A stretch of 28,063 nucleotides of DNA from contig JBFKAE010000020.1 of NCBI GenBank assembly GCA_041621755.1, forward strand, positions 1 to 28,063, in the 5' to 3' direction. The notes under the pieces were generated by a model. It was given only the letters and a program-made list of their open reading frames with translations, was not told the origin of the DNA and made no database searches. This DNA comes from Sphingosinicella sp041621755 (GTDB lineage Bacteria; Pseudomonadota; Alphaproteobacteria; Sphingomonadales; Sphingomonadaceae). Shown here piece by piece: positions 1 through 7,488 of the stretch. Each line of letters opens with the position of its first letter. The first letter of the stretch is position 1. Made by a program: the position numbers and the translations under genes.

Positions 1-670
1 CCTGAAGATTGCGATGCAGGGCCGAGACGATGCCTGCGGTTACCGTGCCGCCAAGGCCAAAGGGGTTGCCAATGGCAATCACCCAGTCACCGACGCGAAC
101 GCGGTCCGACTGGCCAAAGCGTACATAGGGCAAGTCCTTGGCATTGACCTTGAGCAAGGCAAGGTCGGTCAACGGGTCACGGCCAATGATCTTGGCTTCA
201 TATTCGCGGCTGTCCGAAAGCGTGACGGTGATCTTGTCGACGGGTTCGTTGCCACCGCGCCCGGTCACCACATGATTGTTGGTGACGACATAGCCGTCGG
301 GCGAAATGATAAAGCCCGAGCCCAATGAGGCGGCTTCGCGCGTTTCCGGCTCCTGACCTTCCTGCTGTTCCTGAAAACGCCGGAAGAGTTCATCGAGCGG
401 TGTGCCGGGCGCCATGCGCGGCATGCCGCTGAACCGGCCAACCTCGACCTCCTGCGTGGTCGAGACGTTGACGACGGCAGGTTGCAGACGGGCTGTCAGG
501 TCTGCAAAACTTGCAGGTGCGCTCGCAGGGGCGGCGGTAAGCGGGGCTTCGGCGCTTAGATTCTGCGCTGCAACTTCGGTCAGTTGCGCTTGAGAGGGTT
601 CTTGCAGGGCCAGTGTCGCGGCACTCGCGAACAGAACGGCAGCCCCGGTCATTGCAATAGCGATACGCAC
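1..670 (-). CDS. degP: Do/DegP-family periplasmic serine protease (3' part beyond window)
   Basis: This is the N-terminal ~223 residues of a trypsin-like HtrA/DegP protease-chaperone, which degrades or refolds damaged envelope proteins. A hydrophobic signal peptide covers residues 1-22. The protease domain follows, with the catalytic His133 in the NNHVV motif and the catalytic Asp169 in TDLALLK. The Ser and the PDZ domains lie beyond the window edge. I chose a GTG start at 670 because an AGGAG lies 9 bases upstream of it. An in-frame ATG at 679 is possible but directly abuts that Shine-Dalgarno. It lies 81 bases downstream of hflC on the same strand, which is the usual alphaproteobacterial hflK-hflC-degP order and suggests shared envelope-quality-control duty. 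The family call is firm; which DegP/DegQ/DegS type it is cannot be settled without the C-terminus. Confidence 0.93.
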   Translation of the reverse strand, partial: MRIAIAMTGAAVLFASAATLALQEPSQAQLTEVAAQNLSAEAPLTAAPASAPASFADLTARLQPAVVNVSTTQEVEVGRFSGMPRMAPGTPLDELFRRFQEQQEGQEPETREAASLGSGFIISPDGYVVTNNHVVTGRGGNEPVDKITVTLSDSREYEAKIIGRDPLTDLALLKVNAKDLPYVRFGQSDRVRVGDWVIAIGNPFGLGGTVTAGIVSALHRNLQ

Positions 671-700
671 GTACGTCATCTCCTAAGGTTCAGCGCCATC

Positions 701-729
701 TATGTACGCCTTGACGTCAATTCAATCAA
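701..729 (-). promoter_or_regulatory. Possible degP promoter with a central palindrome
   Basis: In the hflC-degP gap, read on the minus strand, TTGATT (positions 724-729) and TACATA (701-706) are separated by 17 bases, a weak sigma-70-like arrangement (4/6 and 3/6 matches to consensus). A perfect 10-base palindrome, TTGACGTCAA, occupies 711-720 within the spacer, where an operator could sit. This would allow degP to be expressed separately from hflKC. The evidence is pattern only and the match is weak. Confidence 0.25.
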
Positions 730-751
730 AGTCACGCTTGTCATTTACGCC

Positions 752-1594
752 TTAACGGGCGCGCTTCCCCTGAAACTCCTGCAGAAACTCGTTGTCCGGC
801 GACAGCACGACGTTGGCATTGCCATTGTCGAAAGCCGCCCGATAGGCCTGCATGGCGCGATAAAAGGCATAAAATTCCTGATCCTGGCCAAAGGATTCCG
901 CGTAGGTCTTGGCCGCCTCGGCATCAGCTTCGGCGCGAATGATCTGGGCCTGTTTCGAACCTTGTGCGCGGAAATTCCGGGCTTCCTGTTCACGCGCGGC
1001 GCGCATGCGGGAATATGCCGATTCAAGGGGGTCCCCGGCGGGCAGGTCGGCGCGTTTGATGCGCACATCGACGACCTCTGCGCCATAGCGCGTGGCTTCC
1101 TTGTTCACCGCGTCCTGAATCGTATCCATCAGCTGGCCACGTTCGGGGCTGAGCAACGAGGCGAAGGTCTGGCGACCCAGTTCGTTGCGAAGCCGCGAGC
1201 CAAGGATGCGTGACAGTTCGTCAGCGACGCGGGCTTCGGAGCGGACCGAGGTGAACATCTTCAGCGGGTCGGTGACGCGAAAGCGCGCGAACGCATCGAC
1301 GACCAGACGCAGCTGATCGGTCGAAAGCACGGTTTGTTGCGCCATGTCGAGGTTCATGATGCGCTTGTCGATGTAGACGACATTTTCGACGAACGGCAGC
1401 TTCATATGCAGCCCGGCGCCGGTCATCCCGAACACTTCCTTGGTGTCATAGGCATTGATGATGCGGTTGGGCTTGCCAAGGCGCAGCACGATTCCCTGCT
1501 GTGTTTCATTCACCGTAAAGAGCGATGTCGAAGCGAGGAAAAGTACAACAAAAAGCAGCCCGACAATGGCGATCGGATTACGCAATACGGTCAT
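752..1594 (-). CDS. hflC: Protease modulator HflC
   Basis: A 280-residue SPFH/prohibitin-family membrane protein. With HflK it forms the large periplasmic assembly that surrounds and modulates the FtsH AAA protease. One N-terminal membrane segment lies at about residues 8-24. The SPFH domain follows (the ETQQGIVLRLGK segment is typical), then an Ala/Glu/Gln-rich coiled coil near residues 200-240. Length is close to the family norm. Its ATG overlaps the hflK stop codon in ATGA, and the end of hflK supplies a GGAGG seven bases upstream, so the two genes are very likely translationally coupled and made in equal amounts. The identification rests on this pairing and on the sequence. Confidence 0.96.
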   Translation of the reverse strand: MTVLRNPIAIVGLLFVVLFLASTSLFTVNETQQGIVLRLGKPNRIINAYDTKEVFGMTGAGLHMKLPFVENVVYIDKRIMNLDMAQQTVLSTDQLRLVVDAFARFRVTDPLKMFTSVRSEARVADELSRILGSRLRNELGRQTFASLLSPERGQLMDTIQDAVNKEATRYGAEVVDVRIKRADLPAGDPLESAYSRMRAAREQEARNFRAQGSKQAQIIRAEADAEAAKTYAESFGQDQEFYAFYRAMQAYRAAFDNGNANVVLSPDNEFLQEFQGKRAR

Positions 1595-2613
1595 TTCGCA
1601 CCTCCGGCGGCGTTGGATCGCTTTTTCATTTCAGGCAGTGGGAGGTAAGGGACAACGCCGTCAGCCTCAAGGATCGTCTTGTCGACCTTGGACAGGACCT
1701 CTTCCATCGTTTCAAGATACATGCGCTTGCGCGTGACCTGCGGTGCGAGGCGGTATTGTTGATAGACCGCGTTGAAGGCCGCGGCCTGTCCCTGTGCCTG
1801 GGCCACAAGCTGCTGCGCGTAGGCGCGGGCCTGATTCATATATTGTTCGGCATTCTGCTGCGCGGCCGAAACGTCCTTGAACGCTGCATCGACGGCAGCA
1901 GGCGGGTCGGCCTGTTTGATGTCTACGCCAACAACGTCGATGCCGGCGCGATAGCTGTCGAGAATTTCCTGCGTCCGCACACGGACCTGTTCAGCGATCT
2001 GTGCGCGCTGTGGGCCGATGGCGGCATCAAGATTGACGCGTGCGACTTCGGCACGCATCGCCGATTCGCCGACTTCGCGAATGGTTTCGTCGGGTTCGGC
2101 AAGCTGGAACAGATAGGCTTCGGGGTCCTTGATTTTCCAGCGAATCGCATAGGCAATGTCGATAATATTCTGGTCGCCGGTCAGCATGAGGTTTTCGCTC
2201 GATTGATCGGGCGAGCCAATTTCGATGGTGCGAACGGCTTCGACTTCGGGCTTCACCACGGTTTCGATCGGTGCGGGGAGTTTGAAATGAAAGCCAGGGC
2301 CGCTTGTGGAAATATAACGACCAAAGCGTTGAACGACGCCTGCTTCCTGTGGTTCGACGCGGTACATGGAGGTCGAGGCAAGCCAGACCAGCAGCACGCC
2401 AAGCGCGATATAGGTCCATGGCAGGTTCATACCGCCTCCGCCACCGGGCATGCCGGAACGCAGCCGCTCCTGACTGCGGCGGATGAAGTCGTCAAAATCG
2501 GGACCGCTCGATTTGCCGCCGCCGGGTTTTCCTCCCCACGGATTGCGTGGACCGCCTGATCCACCGCTGCCCCAGGGGCCGTTATTATCGCTACTCATAT
2601 TTTCAGAAGACAT
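1591..2613 (-). CDS. hflK: FtsH protease activity modulator HflK
   Basis: A 340-residue partner of HflC in the FtsH-regulating complex. The N-terminus is a Gly/Pro/Asn-rich cytoplasmic tail (about residues 10-62), characteristic of HflK. It is followed by one membrane helix (about 64-81), the SPFH domain (RVEPQEAGVVQRFGR) and a Gln/Ala-rich coiled coil. The frame is open far upstream of 2613, but that extension has no HflK character and runs into the divergent mrp gene, so I start at the ATG at 2613; an ATG at 2598 is an alternative. Neither has a strong Shine-Dalgarno. It is the first gene of the minus-strand hflK-hflC-degP operon. Confidence 0.95.
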   Translation of the reverse strand: MSSENMSSDNNGPWGSGGSGGPRNPWGGKPGGGKSSGPDFDDFIRRSQERLRSGMPGGGGGMNLPWTYIALGVLLVWLASTSMYRVEPQEAGVVQRFGRYISTSGPGFHFKLPAPIETVVKPEVEAVRTIEIGSPDQSSENLMLTGDQNIIDIAYAIRWKIKDPEAYLFQLAEPDETIREVGESAMRAEVARVNLDAAIGPQRAQIAEQVRVRTQEILDSYRAGIDVVGVDIKQADPPAAVDAAFKDVSAAQQNAEQYMNQARAYAQQLVAQAQGQAAAFNAVYQQYRLAPQVTRKRMYLETMEEVLSKVDKTILEADGVVPYLPLPEMKKRSNAAGGAK

Positions 2614-2704
2614 GCATATCCCGCCCGATTGCTTCATTTCGCGATGCCTATATACGGACGCCTCACACATTTTGCGAGACCAGCGCGAACGATAGGCAAA
2701 GAAA
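2614..2704. promoter_or_regulatory. Divergent promoter region between hflK and mrp
   Basis: These 91 bases must hold the promoters for both the leftward hflKC operon and the rightward mrp gene. The only AT-rich core is TATATA at 2649-2654, which reads the same on both strands and could serve as a -10 element in either direction. I could not find a convincing -35 at 16-18 bases on either side, so the assignment rests on gene layout more than on motif quality. Confidence 0.35.
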
Positions 2705-3763
2705 ATGACACAGACCGACAAATTGGAGGCCGTATTGGGCGGTGTTCCCGACCCGTTGACCGACAAGCCGCTGATGCAAAGCGGGCGCGTGTCGGGATTG
2801 ACATTGCGCGATGGCAAGGCCGGGCTTGTGCTGATGGTCGATGGGCTTTCCGGGCCGGTGGCCGAATCGCTGAAAGCCAAGGTAACCAGGGCATTGGAGG
2901 CCGCAGAGGGTGTCACCGATGTCCGGATCATCATGACCGCCGAGCGTGGCCCGCCGTCCGAAAAACCCGCGCCGTCCCGCGCGGACCCGCACCCGACAGA
3001 GGCCATTACGCTGCCCAATATCAAGCATATTGTTGCTGTCGCTTCGGGCAAAGGCGGCGTCGGGAAATCGACGGTCGCGGCGAATCTTGCCGTGGCGCTG
3101 GCGCGACAGGGACTGCGCGTCGGACTGCTTGACGCGGATATTTACGGGCCATCCGTGCCGATGCTGCTGGGCAACAGCGAGCGGGCGAAACTTGCCAGTG
3201 GACGAATCCAGCCAACAGAGGCGCACGGCATCAAGGCGGTGTCGATGGGAACGATGGCGGACCCGGGGCGCGCGGTGATCTGGCGCGGCCCGATGGCGTC
3301 GAGCGCCATGATGCAGATGCTTGGCCAGACCGATTGGGGGGAACTGGACGTGCTCGTGCTCGACCTGCCGCCGGGGACCGGCGATATCCAGCTGACACTG
3401 GCGCAAAAGGTGCCGCTGTCGGGCGCGGTCATCGTATCGACGCCGCAGGATCTGGCGCTGATCGATGCGAAAAAAGCCATTGCGATGTTCGAGAAGGTGA
3501 ATGTTCCCGTGCTTGGCATGGTCGAGAATATGAGCCTCTATCTTTGCCCGAAATGTGGTCACGAAGCGCATATTTTCGGGCATGGCGGCGCGGCCGATAC
3601 GGCGCGCGAACTTGAGATCGCCTATCTGGGCGGCATACCGCTCGACATGACGCTGCGGGAGGCGGGCGATGCCGGCGTGCCCTCCGCTGCGCGCGATGAT
3701 GCAATAAGCGGGATTTTTGCTACAATCGCCGGGGCGCTCAAGGACCGGTTGAAGGGGATATAA
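2705..3763 (+). CDS. apbC: Mrp/NBP35-family Fe-S cluster carrier ATPase
   Basis: A 352-residue P-loop ATPase that binds and transfers [4Fe-4S] clusters to target apoproteins in the cytoplasm. The N-terminal ~80 residues form a MIP18/DUF59-like domain. A linker follows, then the deviant Walker A motif SGKGGVGKS (about 114-122), the second nucleotide motif LDLPPGTGD (about 219-227) and the CxxC pair C281/C284 that bridges the cluster in the homodimer. Length and order are typical of alphaproteobacterial Mrp/ApbC. The ATG at 2705 has only a weak AGG upstream. One base separates it from the CoA-binding protein gene that follows, so the two are probably co-transcribed. Confidence 0.95.
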   Translation: MTQTDKLEAVLGGVPDPLTDKPLMQSGRVSGLTLRDGKAGLVLMVDGLSGPVAESLKAKVTRALEAAEGVTDVRIIMTAERGPPSEKPAPSRADPHPTEAITLPNIKHIVAVASGKGGVGKSTVAANLAVALARQGLRVGLLDADIYGPSVPMLLGNSERAKLASGRIQPTEAHGIKAVSMGTMADPGRAVIWRGPMASSAMMQMLGQTDWGELDVLVLDLPPGTGDIQLTLAQKVPLSGAVIVSTPQDLALIDAKKAIAMFEKVNVPVLGMVENMSLYLCPKCGHEAHIFGHGGAADTARELEIAYLGGIPLDMTLREAGDAGVPSAARDDAISGIFATIAGALKDRLKGI

Positions 3764-3764
3764 T

Positions 3765-4193
3765 ATGCCACTGTCATCTGACGCGGAAATCCACGATTTG
3801 CTGAGCAGGGTGCGGACGATTGCAATGGTCGGCGCGTCGCAAAACCCCGAGCGCGCCAGCTATCGGGTCATGCGCTATTTGATCGGACGCGGCTATCGGG
3901 TGATCCCGGTCAATCCGGCCTATGTGGGTGAGCAATTGCACGGAGAGACGGTCATAGGATCGCTTTTCGACATCGATGTCGCGGTCGATATGGTCGACAT
4001 TTTTCGCAAGTCCGACGCTGTCGGTCCGATTGTCGATGATGCCATAGCGATTGGCGCAAAATCAGTCTGGATGCAGCTTGGCGTTATCGACGAGGTGGCC
4101 GCGAAGGCAGCAGAAGCGGCGGGCCTGTTGGTCGTCATGGACCATTGCCCGAAGATTGAAATCCCGCGCCTCGGTGTGCCGAAAGTCTCTTAG
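3765..4193 (+). CDS. CoA-binding (YccU-type) Rossmann protein
   Basis: A 142-residue stand-alone CoA-binding domain of the YccU/succinyl-CoA-synthetase type. The nucleotide-binding AMVGASQNP segment is at residues 20-28. The VIPVNP strand follows at about 46-51, and HCPKIE lies near the C-terminus, as in the family. Its molecular role is not known; binding of CoA or a related nucleotide is inferred from the fold. The start at 3765 has a good GAAGGGGA ribosome-binding site made from the end of mrp. Its TAG stop shares three bases with the stop of the convergent pmbA gene, leaving no room for a terminator. Confidence 0.9.
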   Translation: MPLSSDAEIHDLLSRVRTIAMVGASQNPERASYRVMRYLIGRGYRVIPVNPAYVGEQLHGETVIGSLFDIDVAVDMVDIFRKSDAVGPIVDDAIAIGAKSVWMQLGVIDEVAAKAAEAAGLLVVMDHCPKIEIPRLGVPKVS

Positions 4194-5536
4194 CTGCCCG
4201 CGACGGTCATGCCGTCGATGCGCAGGGTCGGCGTGTTCGAGGCATAGCGAAAGACGAGGTCGTTTGCCGGTATCAGCGCCGCGAACATGTCTTTCAGATT
4301 GCCGGCGATGGTGATTTCATCGACTGGCCCTGCGATCTCGCCATCCTTGATCAAAAAGCCCGATGCGCCGCGACTATAGTCGCCGGTCAAGCCATTGACG
4401 CCCTGGCCGATCAGTTCGGTGACCAGAATGCCGGTGCCGATGTCGGCCATGAGGTCGCCGGGGCTTGGTGTGCCAGCGGCTAAATAGAGGTTGGACGTAC
4501 CGACGCTTGGCGGACCCGATACGCCGCGTGCGGCATGGCCGGTGGGCTGCGATCCGAGCTGTCGTGCCGCGGCACTGTCCATAAGCCAGCCGTTCAATAT
4601 GCCGTTGTCGATGATTTCAGTACGCGCTGTCGCGAGTCCCTCGCCGTCAAACGGTCGCGAGCGCAGGCCGCGTATGCGGTGTGGCTCGTCAATAATATTG
4701 ATGTTCGGCGCGAAGACTTGTGTGCCGAGCGCATCCAGCAGAAAGCTGGTCTTGCGTGCAATCGCCGCGCCGTTGATGGCGCTGATCAAATGTCCGAGCA
4801 GCGTTGGGCCGACACGCGGATCAAAGAGCACGGGATAGGCCCCGGTCTTGAGTTTGAGCGGGCCGAGGCGTGCGACGGCGCGATCGCCTGCGCGCGTGCC
4901 AATGGATGCGGGGTCTTCAAGATCGGCGTGGTGGCGTGCGCTGTGATAGGCATAGTCGCGCTGCATCGCCGCGCCCTCGCCCGCGATGACGGCTGCCGAG
5001 GCGCCATAAGAGCTGCCGCTATAGCTTCGTGCAAAGCCGTTCGATGTGGCCAGTGCATAGACCGCCCGGCCCGCGCTTGCCGATGCGCCTTGCGAATTGG
5101 TGATGCCGGTTACGGCGCGGGCGGCGTTTTCCGTGGCCAGTGCCTGATCGCGCAAGGTTTCCATCGCGATCTCGCCGCCATCGTCAAGGTCGAGCGCGGG
5201 GAGATTATCCGAGGCCAGCAAGGCTGTGTCTGCAAGGCCAGCATGTTTGTCTTCGGGCGCTTCCTTTGCCATGGCCAGCGCGCGTTCGGTGGCGTTTCTG
5301 ATCGCGGCGGCAGAAAGGTCGGATGACGATACGCTGGCGCTGCGCGTACCGGAAAAGACGCGAATGCCGATTTCTTCGGATTCGGAGCGGTCAATATCCT
5401 CGATCTCGCCAAGGCGTATGTTGACGCTTGAGGAGAGATCGCCAAAATAAACGCCGTCTGCAGCGTCAGCGCCAAGTGTACGGGCGTGAGAAAGGGCAAG
5501 GGCGAGTCGGTCGAGCGCGTCTGATTGTTCAAGCAT
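4190..5536 (-). CDS. pmbA: TldD/PmbA-family metallopeptidase subunit, PmbA type
   Basis: A 448-residue protein of the TldD/PmbA (TldE) family. PmbA pairs with TldD to form a cytoplasmic metalloprotease that trims unstructured peptides, known for microcin B17 maturation and CcdA degradation in E. coli. The N-terminal half has the family segment SVNIRLGEIEDIDRSESEE. The C-terminal domain shows the conserved FDPRVGPTLLGHL and TGDYSRGASGF segments. I see no HExxxH zinc motif, as expected for the PmbA half; that motif belongs to TldD, which is not encoded here. Length fits the family. It sits 33 bases downstream of ubiA on the same strand, probably in one transcript. Confidence 0.94.
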   Translation of the reverse strand: MLEQSDALDRLALALSHARTLGADAADGVYFGDLSSSVNIRLGEIEDIDRSESEEIGIRVFSGTRSASVSSSDLSAAAIRNATERALAMAKEAPEDKHAGLADTALLASDNLPALDLDDGGEIAMETLRDQALATENAARAVTGITNSQGASASAGRAVYALATSNGFARSYSGSSYGASAAVIAGEGAAMQRDYAYHSARHHADLEDPASIGTRAGDRAVARLGPLKLKTGAYPVLFDPRVGPTLLGHLISAINGAAIARKTSFLLDALGTQVFAPNINIIDEPHRIRGLRSRPFDGEGLATARTEIIDNGILNGWLMDSAAARQLGSQPTGHAARGVSGPPSVGTSNLYLAAGTPSPGDLMADIGTGILVTELIGQGVNGLTGDYSRGASGFLIKDGEIAGPVDEITIAGNLKDMFAALIPANDLVFRYASNTPTLRIDGMTVAGS

Positions 5537-5569
5537 GGCTGCGCCGATTAAGCGTTCGCTTCGCTGCCG

Positions 5570-6490
5570 TCAAAGCCCAACGACAGCAAGACCAAGAAAG
5601 ATCAATAGGCCAGTCGTGGTGTTGGCACGAAAAAGATGCAACGCATGCGCGGCATCGTCCGCCTTCAGGCGCTTGCATTGCCAGAGCAAATGCGCCGCCG
5701 CAGGGAGCAGGGCAAGATAGCGTGCGCCTGTGTCAGGTTTGGCAAGCGCGACGGCAAGCAGCAGCAGCGCAAAGGTCGCGATGTAAAAGCCGGTGACGCC
5801 GATTCTGAGCGATGATCCGAGCCGCCGTGCCGAGGAGCGAATGCCCGCAAGGGCGTCATCCTCGATATCCTGAAGCGCGTAGATCGTGTCATAGCCAAGC
5901 GTCCAGAACAGGCCCGCACCATAGAGTATGATCGCGGCAAGCGGCAGGCTGCCCGTGACTTCGGCCCAGCCGACGAGCACCCCCCAGTTGAACGTGAGGC
6001 CAAGCCATGCCTGCGGCCACCAGGTGATACGCTTCATAAATGGATAGGCCGCGACAAGGATGAGCGAGGCCAGCGCGATGGCTTGTGCGAAGGGCCGCAA
6101 TTGCAGGAGCACACCAAGGCCGACGAGCGCGAGCGCGAACAGCAAGCCCCAGGCGGCGCGGGTCGAGATTTGACCACTGGCGAGCGGGCGGTCGCGGGTG
6201 CGTGCGACACTGGCGTCGAGATCCTTGTCGACAATGTCATTATAGACGCAGCCTGCGCTGCGCATGGCGAAGGCGCCGATCAGAAACAGCAGCAGCAGGT
6301 AGATCTCGCGCGGCAAGCCGCCCGCAAGCGCAACGCCCCACGCACAGGGCCAGAAAAGCAGCCATGCGCCAATCGGTCGGTCGGCGCGGGCAAGGCGAGC
6401 ATAAGGCCGTGCGAAGGCGGGCAGAAGACGGACCCAGGTGCGTTCAAGCGCGTCGGGCGTAGCGCGGTCGGTGCGTGGCGGGGTCGTCAA
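5570..6490 (-). CDS. ubiA: 4-hydroxybenzoate polyprenyltransferase
   Basis: A 306-residue integral membrane prenyltransferase of ubiquinone biosynthesis, which attaches the polyprenyl tail to 4-hydroxybenzoate. The first Asp-rich motif is N84-D85-x-x-D88-x-x-x-D92, the Mg-diphosphate site. The second is near residues 201-212 (YDTIYALQDIEDD). About eight hydrophobic helices surround them. The start is a TTG at 6490, supported by a GGAG nine bases upstream and an in-frame stop shortly before it. The next in-frame Met is at about residue 76, inside the first motif region, so it cannot be the start. It is co-oriented with pmbA, and ubiquinone links it to the oxidase cluster in the same window. 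Confidence 0.95.
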   Translation of the reverse strand: MTTPPRTDRATPDALERTWVRLLPAFARPYARLARADRPIGAWLLFWPCAWGVALAGGLPREIYLLLLFLIGAFAMRSAGCVYNDIVDKDLDASVARTRDRPLASGQISTRAAWGLLFALALVGLGVLLQLRPFAQAIALASLILVAAYPFMKRITWWPQAWLGLTFNWGVLVGWAEVTGSLPLAAIILYGAGLFWTLGYDTIYALQDIEDDALAGIRSSARRLGSSLRIGVTGFYIATFALLLLAVALAKPDTGARYLALLPAAAHLLWQCKRLKADDAAHALHLFRANTTTGLLIFLGLAVVGL

Positions 6491-6539
6491 GGTGGCTGGC
6501 TCCGTGCGGGTTACGTGACACGCGTCCTCATTACATCAA

Positions 6540-6658
6540 ACGCCGTCATGCTGAACCCCCGTGTGAATTGGATAAGGTCGCCATTTCCTTGGAGGAGGCA
6601 GGCATTCCGGCGTTTCCGCGATCTTGCGGTCCCTCGACTGCGCTCGGGATGATAGACT
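6540..6658. repeat. Dispersed intergenic repeat of sphingomonad type
   Basis: The 194-base gap between the CinA-like gene and ubiA contains two recognisable blocks: GTCATGCTGAAC at about 6545-6556, and a block at about 6626-6654 containing GTCCCTCGACTGCGCTCGG. From memory, sequences of this kind recur between genes in sphingomonad and related alphaproteobacterial genomes and give the familiar SSRAQSRD peptide in spurious reverse ORFs. The second block is partly self-complementary (CTCGA against TCGG). Only one copy is visible in this window, so repetition itself cannot be shown here. Confidence 0.55.
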
Positions 6659-6684
6659 TTGTTTATCGTGATCCGCGGCTGGCG

Positions 6685-7440
6685 CTAAATCGCGCCGTCG
6701 AATGGATCGTAGCCTGCGTCGCGCAGGGCGGCCGTCAGGCGCGCGGCGGCGTCGTCGAGTGTGGCTTTGTCCTGACTGCGGACGACGAAATTCGCGCCGC
6801 CTTTGCCTTCGCGCCAAAAGGGGTAACTGCCGATCTGGACGCCGGGCTTTTCGCGTTCGACGGCGATCAATATGTCGGAGACCTGACTTTCGGCGACCCA
6901 TGCGCCGACGGTACGGTCGAGTACCGGCAGGCCGCCTTCAAGCGCGCCGTCGAGGCCGGCAAGCATGCCCTGGGTGATTTTCGGGACACCGGCCATCATC
7001 AGGATGTTTTCGACGCGTATGCCCGGCGCGCCTGATACCGGATTGTCGATCAGGTCCGCGCCTTGCGGTACACGGGCCATGCGGAGTCGAGCCTCGGTGA
7101 TGCGATCGCCATAATGGTCGTGCAGCATCGCTTCGGCATCCGGGTGCTGGACAACCGGTCGGCCAAGCGCACGCGCGATCGCGTCGACGCTGATGTCATC
7201 GTGTGTTGGTCCGATGCCGCCTGTGGTAAAGACATAGTCGTAAGCGGCACGGCAGGCATTGACGGCGGCGACAATCGCCCCCATCTCGTCAGGGACGATG
7301 CGCGCTTCGCTGAGCTGGATACCCTGAATATTCAGCCATTTGCCAAGATAAGCGAGGTTCGCATCCTGTGTGCGTCCAGAGAGGATTTCGTCGCCGATAA
7401 TGACCAGCGCGGCGGTCCAGATGCGGGGTGTGTCGACCAT
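6685..7440 (-). CDS. CinA-like molybdopterin-binding (MoaB/MogA fold) protein
   Basis: A 251-residue protein of the competence/damage-inducible CinA N-terminal family. The motifs GDEILSGRTQDAN (16-28) and TTGGIGPTHDD (72-82) are the classic MoCF-fold signatures. The C-terminal amidohydrolase domain of full-length CinA (NMN deamidase) is absent, so this is the short form common in alphaproteobacteria. Family members bind or hydrolyse nucleotide-like ligands, but the substrate here is unknown. I start at the ATG at 7440, just before the conserved TPRIWTAALVIIGDE segment. An upstream ATG at 7482 would add 14 non-conserved residues and overlap the ribosome-binding site of the divergent gene. The TAG stop lies 194 bases before ubiA. 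Confidence 0.88.
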   Translation of the reverse strand: MVDTPRIWTAALVIIGDEILSGRTQDANLAYLGKWLNIQGIQLSEARIVPDEMGAIVAAVNACRAAYDYVFTTGGIGPTHDDISVDAIARALGRPVVQHPDAEAMLHDHYGDRITEARLRMARVPQGADLIDNPVSGAPGIRVENILMMAGVPKITQGMLAGLDGALEGGLPVLDRTVGAWVAESQVSDILIAVEREKPGVQIGSYPFWREGKGGANFVVRSQDKATLDDAAARLTAALRDAGYDPFDGAI

Positions 7441-7488
7441 GCGCAATTCGTAGCCTGCCGCGCGGCGGGGGTAAAGGAGCATGATAGC

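Noticed and set aside
2614..3051. Upstream in-frame extension of hflK
   Set aside because: It covers the divergent mrp gene and has no HflK similarity; the Gly-rich N-terminus starts naturally at 2613.
7063..7488. Upstream in-frame extension of the first L,D-transpeptidase
   Set aside because: It overlaps the divergent CinA-like gene; a signal peptide and a well-spaced AAAGGAG mark the start at 7489/7492.
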